NCBI RefSeq assembly: GCF_001954195.1
Contig: NZ_MBES01000045.1
Coordinates: 1 to 54,930, forward strand
Source: Mycobacterium sp. IS-1264
Lineage (GTDB): Bacteria; Actinomycetota; Actinomycetes; Mycobacteriales; Mycobacteriaceae
Length of the DNA stretch: 54,930 nucleotides
Direction: 5' to 3'
Position numbers and translations under genes: made by a program. Positions 17,416 to 23,767 of this stretch are shown one piece after another. How positions within the stretch are numbered: the stretch's first letter is position 1; each line of letters opens with the position of its first letter. The notes beneath the pieces are model-generated. The model did no database searches and had not been told where the DNA came from. It worked only from the letters and a program-made list of their open reading frames with translations.

Positions 17416-17792
17416 TGACGGGCTTCGACCACGACCGGGTCAGCCGCGCCGTCGGAACCGCGTTGGCCGGTCCCGGGGGGGTTGGGCTAGTGGTCAGGGT
17501 GTTCTGTGGTGTGCCGGGAGTGATCCTGACCCCGGCACGGCGGGGATTTTTCCGCTCGCAGCCCGAGCGCATCCAGATCGGTGACTGGCGCTACGAGCTC
17601 ACCGCAGACGGGCGGCTCGCCGCGGCCCACGTGGTGAATGGCATCGTGCTGGCCGAGGAGGTCCTCGCCGCGGCCGCCGTCGGCCCGCACATCGCCCGCG
17701 CGCTCGGGCAGGTGGTGAGCAACTACGGTCCGACGATCATGCCCAACATCGACGCGGCCCTCGAAATGCTCGAGGCGGGGAGCTTCGGGTGA
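17412..17792 (+). CDS. Conserved hypothetical protein coupled to the YbjQ-like gene
   Basis: A 126-aa protein I do not recognise. It is rich in small hydrophobic residues, with a hydrophobic N-terminal stretch (about 16-40, G-L-V-V-R-V-F-C-G-V-P-G-V), a central I-G-D-W-R-Y-E-L-T-A-D-G-R-L-x-A-A-H-V-V-N-G pattern, and a helical C-terminal half. GTG 17412 and ATG 17415 both overlap the stop of the YbjQ-like gene, so the two are surely co-expressed. Codon use matches the neighbours. Confidence 0.7.
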   Translation: MMTGFDHDRVSRAVGTALAGPGGVGLVVRVFCGVPGVILTPARRGFFRSQPERIQIGDWRYELTADGRLAAAHVVNGIVLAEEVLAAAAVGPHIARALGQVVSNYGPTIMPNIDAALEMLEAGSFG

Positions 17793-17825
17793 TGGATCGT
17801 CAAGCGATGCAACTCATTTCGGCGC

Positions 17826-18302
17826 CTACGCCGTGTCGCGCGGGCCCGCCTGGTCGATCGCCAGCACCCACCGGCTGAATTTCCACATGCGGTCCTCCTT
17901 GACCGCGGTGAACTCGTAGCAGCCCGACAGGTCGGGGGTCGGCGGGCCGCCGTCCCGGATCGCGAACACCTGGACATAGCAGTATCCGGTCGCTTCGGTC
18001 GCGCCCTGGCTGGAGAACCAGAACGAATTCAGTGCGTGCCGGCGCTGGTTGTTCTCGGCCTTGAAGTCCTCTTTTCGGACTGCGAGCAACTTCATCACCG
18101 TGTCGACGTCTCCCGAGAGCGTTTTGCCCTCGTGCTGCAGGACGAGTTGCGGCGACTCGGTGAACAGCGCGCGGAAGTCGTCGAGGAGGTTCTCGTCATA
18201 GGTGTAGGCGTACGCGCCGAACAGGTTGATGATGGCCAACCGATCCGCCACGTCGAAGTCGGCGGTGCCGACGTCTCCCACCGACCGCAGCCCATCGTCC
18301 AC
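17826..18302 (-). CDS. SnoaL-like/NTF2-fold protein
   Basis: A 158-aa protein with the cone-like fold of SnoaL, scytalone dehydratase and NTF2. It shows DVADRLAIINLFGAYAYTYDE near the N-terminus, the acidic F-R-A-L-F-T-E patch, the N-x-x-x-x-R-H-x-x-N-S segment, and the C-terminal G-C-Y-E-F-T-A-V-K-E-D-R-M-W-K-F. These proteins act as dehydratases, isomerases or hydroxylases on small cyclic substrates. GTG 18302 is chosen because AGGAGG precedes it by about 8 bases and the fold starts there; the frame runs on to 18653 as a shadow. It lies downstream of the TetR gene on the same strand. Confidence 0.78.
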   Translation of the reverse strand: MDDGLRSVGDVGTADFDVADRLAIINLFGAYAYTYDENLLDDFRALFTESPQLVLQHEGKTLSGDVDTVMKLLAVRKEDFKAENNQRRHALNSFWFSSQGATEATGYCYVQVFAIRDGGPPTPDLSGCYEFTAVKEDRMWKFSRWVLAIDQAGPRDTA

Positions 18303-18412
18303 GGTTCGACCTCCTCGATCTCGCCGCCCGTCACAGCGGCCCTCTATCGAGTGTGCGCTGACGGCTTCGAGTGTGCAGCGACGGCGCCGTGGGGGCACAG
18401 CCGTCCGGCGTT

Positions 18413-19003
18413 TCAGGCGACGGATGCCCCGAGTATGAGGTTGACCGCCTCGTCGAGTTGGCCGGCGATTTCGTCGTAGCTGACGAACCGCGCCGTCATC
18501 AGGGCACCGGCGAAAGTCATTTGCAGGGTGGATTTCACCGCGCGCGGCCAGCCCGGGCCCAGCGCGGCCCCGATCCGTCTGGACACCTCTTCGCCGATCT
18601 GTTCGCGCAGCGGCTTGACCGCCGGATCGTCGGCCATCAGCGCCGCCCCGCATGCGATGGTCAACTCCGGCTCGTCGGCGACGACCATCGCCATGTCCCG
18701 CATCGTCGCACTGACCCGGGTCTTGGTGGTGTCGTTGTGGGTGTGCAGCGGAAGTTCCCGCAGTAAGCGCAGATACACGGCCGCCACCAACGCGCTTTTC
18801 GACGGAAAGTACGTGTAGGCGCTGGCCGGCGATACACCGGCCCGGCTGGCGACGGCACGCATGGTCAGGGTGGCGTAGGACGATTCGCGCAATTCCGCCA
18901 GACCGGCGTCGAGTACTTTGCGGATCGTCTGCCCGGGCCGGCGGTCGGACCGGCGGGATGTGCGTGCCCCAGCGCGGACGGGAGGAGCAACGTCTCTAGA
19001 CAC
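18413..19003 (-). CDS. TetR-family transcriptional regulator
   Basis: A 196-aa repressor-type protein. The helix-turn-helix near residues 30-75 reads T-M-R-A-V-A-S-R-A-G-V-S-P-A-S-A-Y-T-Y-F-P-S-K, which is classic TetR. The C-terminal ligand domain (about 90-190) is typical of the AcrR-like class. GTG 19003 fits the usual N-terminus; the frame continues to 19066 without similarity. It is divergent from the epimerase gene (19188) and upstream of the SnoaL gene. Dyad sequences in the gap are candidate operators, so it probably controls itself and the epimerase. Confidence 0.88.
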   Translation of the reverse strand: MSRDVAPPVRAGARTSRRSDRRPGQTIRKVLDAGLAELRESSYATLTMRAVASRAGVSPASAYTYFPSKSALVAAVYLRLLRELPLHTHNDTTKTRVSATMRDMAMVVADEPELTIACGAALMADDPAVKPLREQIGEEVSRRIGAALGPGWPRAVKSTLQMTFAGALMTARFVSYDEIAGQLDEAVNLILGASVA

Positions 19004-19149
19004 CCGTCCAGTGTAGGGAACAAAAGGTAGAGCCGACAATTCTGCGCGCGGGCGGCGCCGATCCACCTATTACGGCGAATACGGCGTCCTTTCGCAGTTT
19101 GGTTGACCTTGCCCGCTGGCGGTGAAGCCGCTAGCCTCGGGCACCAAAT

Positions 19150-19162
19150 ACAGACATCTGTC
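19150..19162. promoter_or_regulatory. Candidate TetR operator between divergent genes
   Basis: A nested dyad: ACAGA-CA-TCTGT at 19150-19161 and, offset by two bases, GACA-TC-TGTC at 19153-19162. A further TGTC occurs at 19171-19174. The site sits 26 bases before the epimerase ATG, where a bound repressor would block its transcription. Assignment to the adjacent TetR protein is inference. Confidence 0.45.
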
Positions 19163-19187
19163 CAGAAATTTGTCGAGGGGGGCCGCC

Positions 19188-20288
19188 ATGACCGATAGTT
19201 GTGTTCTCGTTACGGGGGCATTCGGCCTGGTCGGCTCGGCGGTGGTGGCCGAGCTCGCCAGCCAGGGTTGCCGGGTTGTCGCGACGGATCTCGACGTTCC
19301 CGCGAATCGCAAACGCGCCGACGCCTTCACCGCCCGCCCCGGGGTGGACGTACGGTGGGCCGACCTGACCTCGGCGACGGACGTGGACGCCCTGCTCGCC
19401 GACGTAACACCCACGGCCGTCATTCATTTGGCCGCCATCATTCCGCCTTTCTGCTATGCGCGCCCCGGGCTGGCACACGCGGTCAATGTGGACGCCACCG
19501 CGAGCCTGGTCCGGGCGGCCTCGGCGATGCCGACCCCGCCGCGTTTCGTGCAAGCGTCCAGCGTCGCGGTCTACGGCGCCCGCAATCCGCACCGCACCGA
19601 TGAGTTGTTGACGACGTCGACGCCGACGCAACCCAGCGACCTCTACGGCGCCCACAAGGTCCTGGCGGAGGAGTGCGTGACCAATTCGGAGCTGGACTGG
19701 GTGATACTCCGGCTCGGCGGGGTGCTCCTGGCCGAACCGCAGTGGGCACTGGACCGCGACCTGATCTTCTTCGAAGCGGTACTGCCCTCCGACGGACGCA
19801 TCCAAACCGTCGACGTGCGCGACGTCGCCCGCGCGTTTCGCGCGGCCACCGAAACCGAGCACGTCCGCGAAATATTTCTCGTCGGCGGCGACGACACCCA
19901 CCGCGTCACGCAGGCCAACGTGACCACCGAGGCCGTCGCGGCAATGGGCTTGCGGGGCGGGTTGCCGGCGGGACGGCCGGGCAACCCCGACGACGACCGG
20001 GCCTGGTTCGCCACCGACTGGATGGACACCGAGCACGCTCAGAATGTGCTTGGCTACCAACGCCATTCGCTGCCCGCCATGTACGCCGAGATCCGCGCCA
20101 GGGTCGGGTGGCGCCGCTGGCTGCTGCGGCCGCTCGCGCCCCTGCTGCGCTGGTATCTCAGACGGCGCTCGCCGTATCGCGGATTCCCCGGTCACCACGC
20201 GGACCCGTGGGGAGCGATCGCGAAACGCTGGGGCGACCCCCGTCCGGCGACCCATGTCGACGCGGAGACACCGGCCGTGCGGCGGTAG
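19188..20288 (+). CDS. NAD-dependent epimerase/dehydratase (extended SDR)
   Basis: A 366-aa extended SDR. The cofactor loop is VLVTGAFGLVGSAV (G-x-x-G-x-x-G) at the N-terminus; the A-A-I segment after strand 4 is HLAAIIPP; catalytic Ser lies in VQASSVAVYG and Tyr/Lys in DLYGAHKVLAEE. The last 60 residues are Arg-rich (L-R-R-R-S-P-Y-R-G-F-P-G), unlike sugar epimerases, and may help membrane association. ATG 19188 follows a GAGGGGGG ribosome site; the longer frame (19122) contains the promoter. It could reduce a hydroxysteroid-like or sugar substrate; the sequence does not decide. Confidence 0.87.
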   Translation: MTDSCVLVTGAFGLVGSAVVAELASQGCRVVATDLDVPANRKRADAFTARPGVDVRWADLTSATDVDALLADVTPTAVIHLAAIIPPFCYARPGLAHAVNVDATASLVRAASAMPTPPRFVQASSVAVYGARNPHRTDELLTTSTPTQPSDLYGAHKVLAEECVTNSELDWVILRLGGVLLAEPQWALDRDLIFFEAVLPSDGRIQTVDVRDVARAFRAATETEHVREIFLVGGDDTHRVTQANVTTEAVAAMGLRGGLPAGRPGNPDDDRAWFATDWMDTEHAQNVLGYQRHSLPAMYAEIRARVGWRRWLLRPLAPLLRWYLRRRSPYRGFPGHHADPWGAIAKRWGDPRPATHVDAETPAVRR

Positions 20289-20314
20289 GCACCCACGCGC
20301 TTAAGGTGGCGCCT

Positions 20315-20860
20315 GTGAGCAGGGAGGACCGCCACCGCTGGGATCAGCGGTACACCAGCCGGGGCCCGGCCGACGCCGGCGACCCCGACCCACCCGGCGT
20401 GTTCGCCGGCTATGCGGAGGCATTCCCGACCGCGGGCCGGGCCCTCGATGTGGCATGCGGCCAGGGGCTCGGCGCGGTCTGGCTGGCCCGCCGAGGCTTG
20501 ACCGTCTGGGGGCTGGACGTCTCTCCGGTGGCCATCACCCAGGCGCGGCATCTGGCCGAGCGACGCGGCGTCGCCGATCGCTGCCGGTTCGATGTCGTCG
20601 ATCTCGACGACGGTCTGCCGGACGGGCCGCCCGTCGACGTCGTCCTCTGCCACAAATTCCGCGACCGCCGCCTGGACGGGGCAATCATCGGGCGGCTTGC
20701 GCCCGGCGGCTTGCTCGCGATCGCGGCACTCAGCGAAGTAGGGGCCGAGCCAGGGCCATTCCGTGCCACGCCCGGCGAGCTGCCCGCGGCATTCGCCGCA
20801 CTCAACGTGGTGGCCGCCGGCGAAGGGGAGGGCTGCGCCTGGTTGCTGGCCCGCGCTTGA
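20315..20860 (+). CDS. SAM-dependent methyltransferase, TehB-like
   Basis: A 181-aa class I methyltransferase. It opens with the R-H-R-W-D-Q-R-Y pattern typical of small thiopurine/tellurite-type methyltransferases, then motif I in ALDVACGQGLGAVWLARRG, the acidic turn L-D-V-S-P-V-A, and L-A-P-G-G-L-L-A-I-A-A-L. GTG 20315 is chosen, with AGGG-type bases following the alternative GTG 20306. It lies 26 bases after the epimerase and may share its transcript. It converges on the nitrile hydratase cluster. Confidence 0.83.
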   Translation: MSREDRHRWDQRYTSRGPADAGDPDPPGVFAGYAEAFPTAGRALDVACGQGLGAVWLARRGLTVWGLDVSPVAITQARHLAERRGVADRCRFDVVDLDDGLPDGPPVDVVLCHKFRDRRLDGAIIGRLAPGGLLAIAALSEVGAEPGPFRATPGELPAAFAALNVVAAGEGEGCAWLLARA

Positions 20861-20864
20861 CGAC

Positions 20865-21206
20865 TCAGGCCTCCAGCCTGGCCCGCACCACGGCCATTCG
20901 CTCTTCGAGCTCCGCCTCGCCGATGACGCCACGCGCCACCAGCGAGTGCGCCAGCGCAACCAGCCGGTTCTCGGGGTAGGGCAGATTCGAGTAAACGGTT
21001 GCCGACAACGCGTCCTCTTCGTCACGCCGATCGACGAAGCTGAGTATTTCTGGGCCGCAAGCACTTTGGTCGAGCGCATCGCACATGCCGTCGAGGCTCG
21101 TCTTCCACGGCGGCACGGGGTTATCGACGCCATGCTTGGCCGCCATGCGGCTCCAGACCTGGTTGCGTTCAACAATTTTGGACAACGGTGCGATCGAATT
21201 GCTCAT
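20865..21206 (-). CDS. Nitrile hydratase activator / beta-N-terminal-like subunit
   Basis: A 113-aa protein similar to the helical N-terminal part of nitrile hydratase beta subunits (W-x-x-x-M-x-A, P-W-K-x-S-L-D, an E-x-R-L-V-A-L-A-H-S-L segment and a C-terminal E-R-M-A-V-V-R-A-R-L). Two known groups fit: metallochaperone/activator proteins such as P14K and NhlE, which insert cobalt or iron into the alpha subunit, and the small alpha subunit of thiocyanate hydrolase. The gene order beta-alpha-this gene equals nhlB-nhlA-nhlE of Rhodococcus, which favours an activator. It starts 6 bases after the alpha gene. Confidence 0.72.
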   Translation of the reverse strand: MSNSIAPLSKIVERNQVWSRMAAKHGVDNPVPPWKTSLDGMCDALDQSACGPEILSFVDRRDEEDALSATVYSNLPYPENRLVALAHSLVARGVIGEAELEERMAVVRARLEA

Positions 21207-21212
21207 CTGTCG

Positions 21213-21920
21213 CTAGTCCACGGGATGGATGGCCGGGCGCGTTTGGGTGATCACGTTGGAGGTCACCCCCGCTTTGGGCAAAGCGACACCGATCAGGCAA
21301 TCGCGGGTGACGATTTCGGCGAGCTGGTCTTCGGTCCAGCCCTCGGTTCCTTCAGGACGGACGGGCATCACCATGAAACGGTGCTTCTGGTTGGAATCCT
21401 CCACGCGAATCTCGACCTCTTCCGGGAGGTACAGCCCGAACTCCGCCAGCACTTGCCGCGGCCAGCGCACGATGCGGCGGCGGAAGTTGGGTGTGCGGTA
21501 CCACTCGGGTGAATTGCCAAGAATGGGGCGCGGATAGCAGGAGCACAACGTGCACACGATGACGTGGTGCAGGGTGGGCGTGTCTTCGAGCACGTGAAAG
21601 GCCGTGAAGTCACTCGGTGTTCCGAAACCCGTCGGTTGCAGCCAGTCGACACCGACTTCCCTACTGGCCGCAAGCGGGTCGGAGAGGGCCAGCTTCTTGA
21701 AGCCAGGATCGAGCCATGCCCGGGCCACGAGGTGAGCGGCGGGCGTCGGGCCGATCTGCTCGGCGAATTCGGTGAAGCGGCGATGGTCCTCAGCGGTGAA
21801 AATCCCCTTCTCGATACATAATTCGCGAAGGGCGATCTCGAGTACTTCGAAGTCGGTGATCTCATCCACCATCGGTGCGGCGGTACGGTCGTGGTCGTGG
21901 TCGTGGTCGTGTGCGGTCAC
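21213..21920 (-). CDS. Nitrile hydratase alpha / thiocyanate hydrolase gamma subunit, cobalt type
   Basis: A 235-aa metal-bearing subunit. The active-site motif VCTLCSCYP (C123, C126, S127, C128) is intact; in this family two of the Cys are oxidised and the Cys, with backbone amides, hold the metal. Thr after the first Cys and Tyr after the last are the cobalt-type pattern. The rest fits: R-P-I-L-G-x-x-P-x-W-Y, V-R-W-P-R-x-V-L-x-E-F-G, R-P-E-G-T-E-G, and I-V-T-R-D-C-L-I-G-V. The length is between nitrile hydratase alpha (about 205) and thiocyanate hydrolase gamma (about 243). The N-terminus carries an odd H-D repeat (residues 4-11). GTG 21920 overlaps the beta stop as GTGA. Which substrate it hydrates is undecided. 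Confidence 0.88.
   Translation of the reverse strand: MTAHDHDHDHDRTAAPMVDEITDFEVLEIALRELCIEKGIFTAEDHRRFTEFAEQIGPTPAAHLVARAWLDPGFKKLALSDPLAASREVGVDWLQPTGFGTPSDFTAFHVLEDTPTLHHVIVCTLCSCYPRPILGNSPEWYRTPNFRRRIVRWPRQVLAEFGLYLPEEVEIRVEDSNQKHRFMVMPVRPEGTEGWTEDQLAEIVTRDCLIGVALPKAGVTSNVITQTRPAIHPVD
21888..21911. repeat. Hexanucleotide tract GTCGTG x 4 inside the alpha-subunit gene
   Basis: Four perfect GTCGTG units (plus strand) encode the alternating His-Asp run at the N-terminus of the alpha subunit. Slippage would add or remove His-Asp pairs in frame. Confidence 0.9.
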
Positions 21921-22771
21921 GCTGAGGTCCTTTCGCCGGCCGCTTCGAGCCACCGCTCGGGGATTTCCGTCTGCACCGTGTCAGTGTCCGGCCCGGTATA
22001 GCCGTGCCACAGCTCGGCGAGGTTGAACCGAACGATGTAGAACCATTCGGGCTTCTGGTCGGGCCCGTCCCAGGTTTCATCCTCGGCAGCGGGGCTTTCG
22101 TACGAGACGACGGCGATCTCGCCCTTGGCGCCACGCACATACTCCTGGGTGCGGGTATAGAACAGGATGGGCAGGTCCCGAACGACGACCTGGTCGCCGA
22201 CCCGGAACTTCGGTTCGCCCGCTTGTCCGGCGTACACCTGGGGGTCGCCCTTGCCGACCGCGTGCGTGTGGTGACGGTTGCGGTCGACGGTGGACGGATC
22301 GCCTTCGAACTTCGGCTTGGCCTCGAGGGGCTTGCCCCGCAGGCCACCTTGATACCGGCCCTTCACCTCGGCCATCCGTTCGGCCAACTCGGTCAGGCCG
22401 ATGTGATGCTTCTCGACAAGGATGCGCGCCACGGCCAGCAGCCAGCGCCCGTAGTAGGGCAGTCCGAGGTAGATCGTGCGACCGAGGTCGACGTTGCCCA
22501 TCCGGCGGCGTTCCTCCGACAGCCAGATTCCGCGCCAGCCGAGAACCTCACACATGACATAGGTGTTTTCTTCCCATGCCTCGTATTGCTTGTTCTCCCA
22601 CGGGATCGGGGCATCCGGTTCGCCGCCGACGTCGTGCGGGGTCTTGGTATACGCGTCGAACCGCTCGTGGTCGATCAGATCGGGCGTCGGCGCGTCGGGA
22701 AGTTCTGGGTAGGAGGATTTGAGCCGGGCAACCAGGTCGAGACGGGCTACCCGGTCCGACGGAGTCGTCAT
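21917..22771 (-). CDS. Nitrile hydratase beta-like subunit
   Basis: A 284-aa partner of the alpha subunit. The N-terminal half (about 45-150) has P-W-E-x-K-Q-Y-E-A-W-E, Y-Y-G-R-W-L-L-A-V-A-R-I-L and L-A-E-R-M-A-E-V-K-G-R-Y, which match the helical region of nitrile hydratase beta; the C-terminal part (about 185-280) is the SH3-like barrel with F-R-V-G-D-Q-V-V-V-R and the Y-x-V-R-F-x-x-x-E-L-W ending. It is about 60 residues longer than usual, mainly at the N-terminus and linker. First gene of the three-gene operon; the ATG at 22771 is divergent from the crotonase gene at 22824, leaving a very short promoter region. Confidence 0.85.
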   Translation of the reverse strand: MTTPSDRVARLDLVARLKSSYPELPDAPTPDLIDHERFDAYTKTPHDVGGEPDAPIPWENKQYEAWEENTYVMCEVLGWRGIWLSEERRRMGNVDLGRTIYLGLPYYGRWLLAVARILVEKHHIGLTELAERMAEVKGRYQGGLRGKPLEAKPKFEGDPSTVDRNRHHTHAVGKGDPQVYAGQAGEPKFRVGDQVVVRDLPILFYTRTQEYVRGAKGEIAVVSYESPAAEDETWDGPDQKPEWFYIVRFNLAELWHGYTGPDTDTVQTEIPERWLEAAGERTSA

Positions 22772-22823
22772 GGCCTACAGCTCACTCCTAGCGCCGAGAT
22801 CGCGCAACCACTAAGCGAATCCC

Positions 22824-23690
22824 GTGTCCGGTAATGTCACGAAGATGGAGCGGCGCGAGCTCGAAGCGGTCATTTACGAACGCGAACCGCCGATTGCCCG
22901 GATCATTCTGAATCGGCCCGAAAAGGCCAACACCAAAGATGCGGTTCTGGTCACCGAAGTCGACGGCTGCCTGAAGGAGGCCGACCGCGACAAGGAGATC
23001 AAGGTCGTCATTCTCAAGGCCAACGGCAAGGGCTTCTGCGGCGGCCACGTGGCCCGCTGGGGTCCGGACGAGAACCCGTACCCGGATTTCGGGAATACGT
23101 TCGAGGATCTCTATAAGGGCACCGCGGACCTGTTCCTGTGGCCGACGCTGTATTTGTGGGAATTCCCCAAACCGACGATCTCGCAGATCCACGGTTATTG
23201 CATGGGCGGCGGGATTTATCTCGGGCTGCTGACGGATTTCTGCGTGGCGTCCGAGGACGCGTATTTCCAGATGCCGCTGGCCCAAAGCCTCGGGGAACCC
23301 GGCGGCCACACCATGATCGAGCCGTGGTTGATGATGAACTGGCACCGGACCATGGACTGGTTGTTGCTGGCGCCGACGCTGTCCGCGCAGCAAGCCCTGG
23401 ATTGGGGCCTGCTCAACAGGGTGGTGCCACGCGAAGATCTCGAGGACACCGTCGAGGAGATGGCGCGCAAGATCGCGCAAATCCCGTTGACCACGCTGAT
23501 GGCGGTGAAGAGCAACGTCAAGCGGGCCTGGGAGCTGATGGGCATGCGGGTACATCTGCAGGTCAGCCACATCCTGACCAACATGGTCGGTGCGGCGTCC
23601 GATGTTCAGGCGCGGCGGGCCGAGCTCATGCAGTCGGGCATGAAGCCGCGCGAATTTATCGGCCGCGACGAGACGGACTCGGGGGACTAG
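22824..23690 (+). CDS. Enoyl-CoA hydratase/isomerase (crotonase) family protein
   Basis: A 288-aa crotonase-fold enzyme acting on a CoA thioester. The oxyanion-hole region is K-G-F-C-G-G-H and the second is I-H-G-Y-C-M-G-G-G; the acidic segment E-P-G-G-H-T-M-I-E-P-W replaces the usual G-x-x-P-G-x-G-G-T, and the W-G-L-L-N-R-V-V-P box is normal. It shares unusual blocks with the crotonase at 28421, including KRAWELMGMRVH and W-x-F-x-K-P-T-I, so they are paralogues of one subfamily. The start may be GTG 24 as given or ATG 22845; neither has a good ribosome site. It converges on the KstD-like gene across a double hairpin. Confidence 0.88.
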   Translation: MSGNVTKMERRELEAVIYEREPPIARIILNRPEKANTKDAVLVTEVDGCLKEADRDKEIKVVILKANGKGFCGGHVARWGPDENPYPDFGNTFEDLYKGTADLFLWPTLYLWEFPKPTISQIHGYCMGGGIYLGLLTDFCVASEDAYFQMPLAQSLGEPGGHTMIEPWLMMNWHRTMDWLLLAPTLSAQQALDWGLLNRVVPREDLEDTVEEMARKIAQIPLTTLMAVKSNVKRAWELMGMRVHLQVSHILTNMVGAASDVQARRAELMQSGMKPREFIGRDETDSGD

Positions 23691-23695
23691 CCCCG

Positions 23696-23749
23696 CGAAC
23701 GTGACGCTGCAGTCACGTTCGAGGCCGAGCGTGACGCTGCAGTCACGTT
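23696..23749. terminator. Two tandem hairpins between convergent genes
   Basis: The first hairpin has a perfect 10-bp stem, CGAACGTGAC (23696-23705) and GTCACGTTCG (23712-23721), with loop GCTGCA. The second repeats the core, GTGAC-GCTGCA-GTCAC, at 23731-23746, with flanking pairs out to 23749. They sit between stops at 23690 and 23768 and would act on either strand. There is no U-tract, as is common in mycobacteria. The repeated core suggests a dispersed palindromic element. Confidence 0.75.
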
Positions 23750-23767
23750 GGAGCCGGGCGCGGGGAG

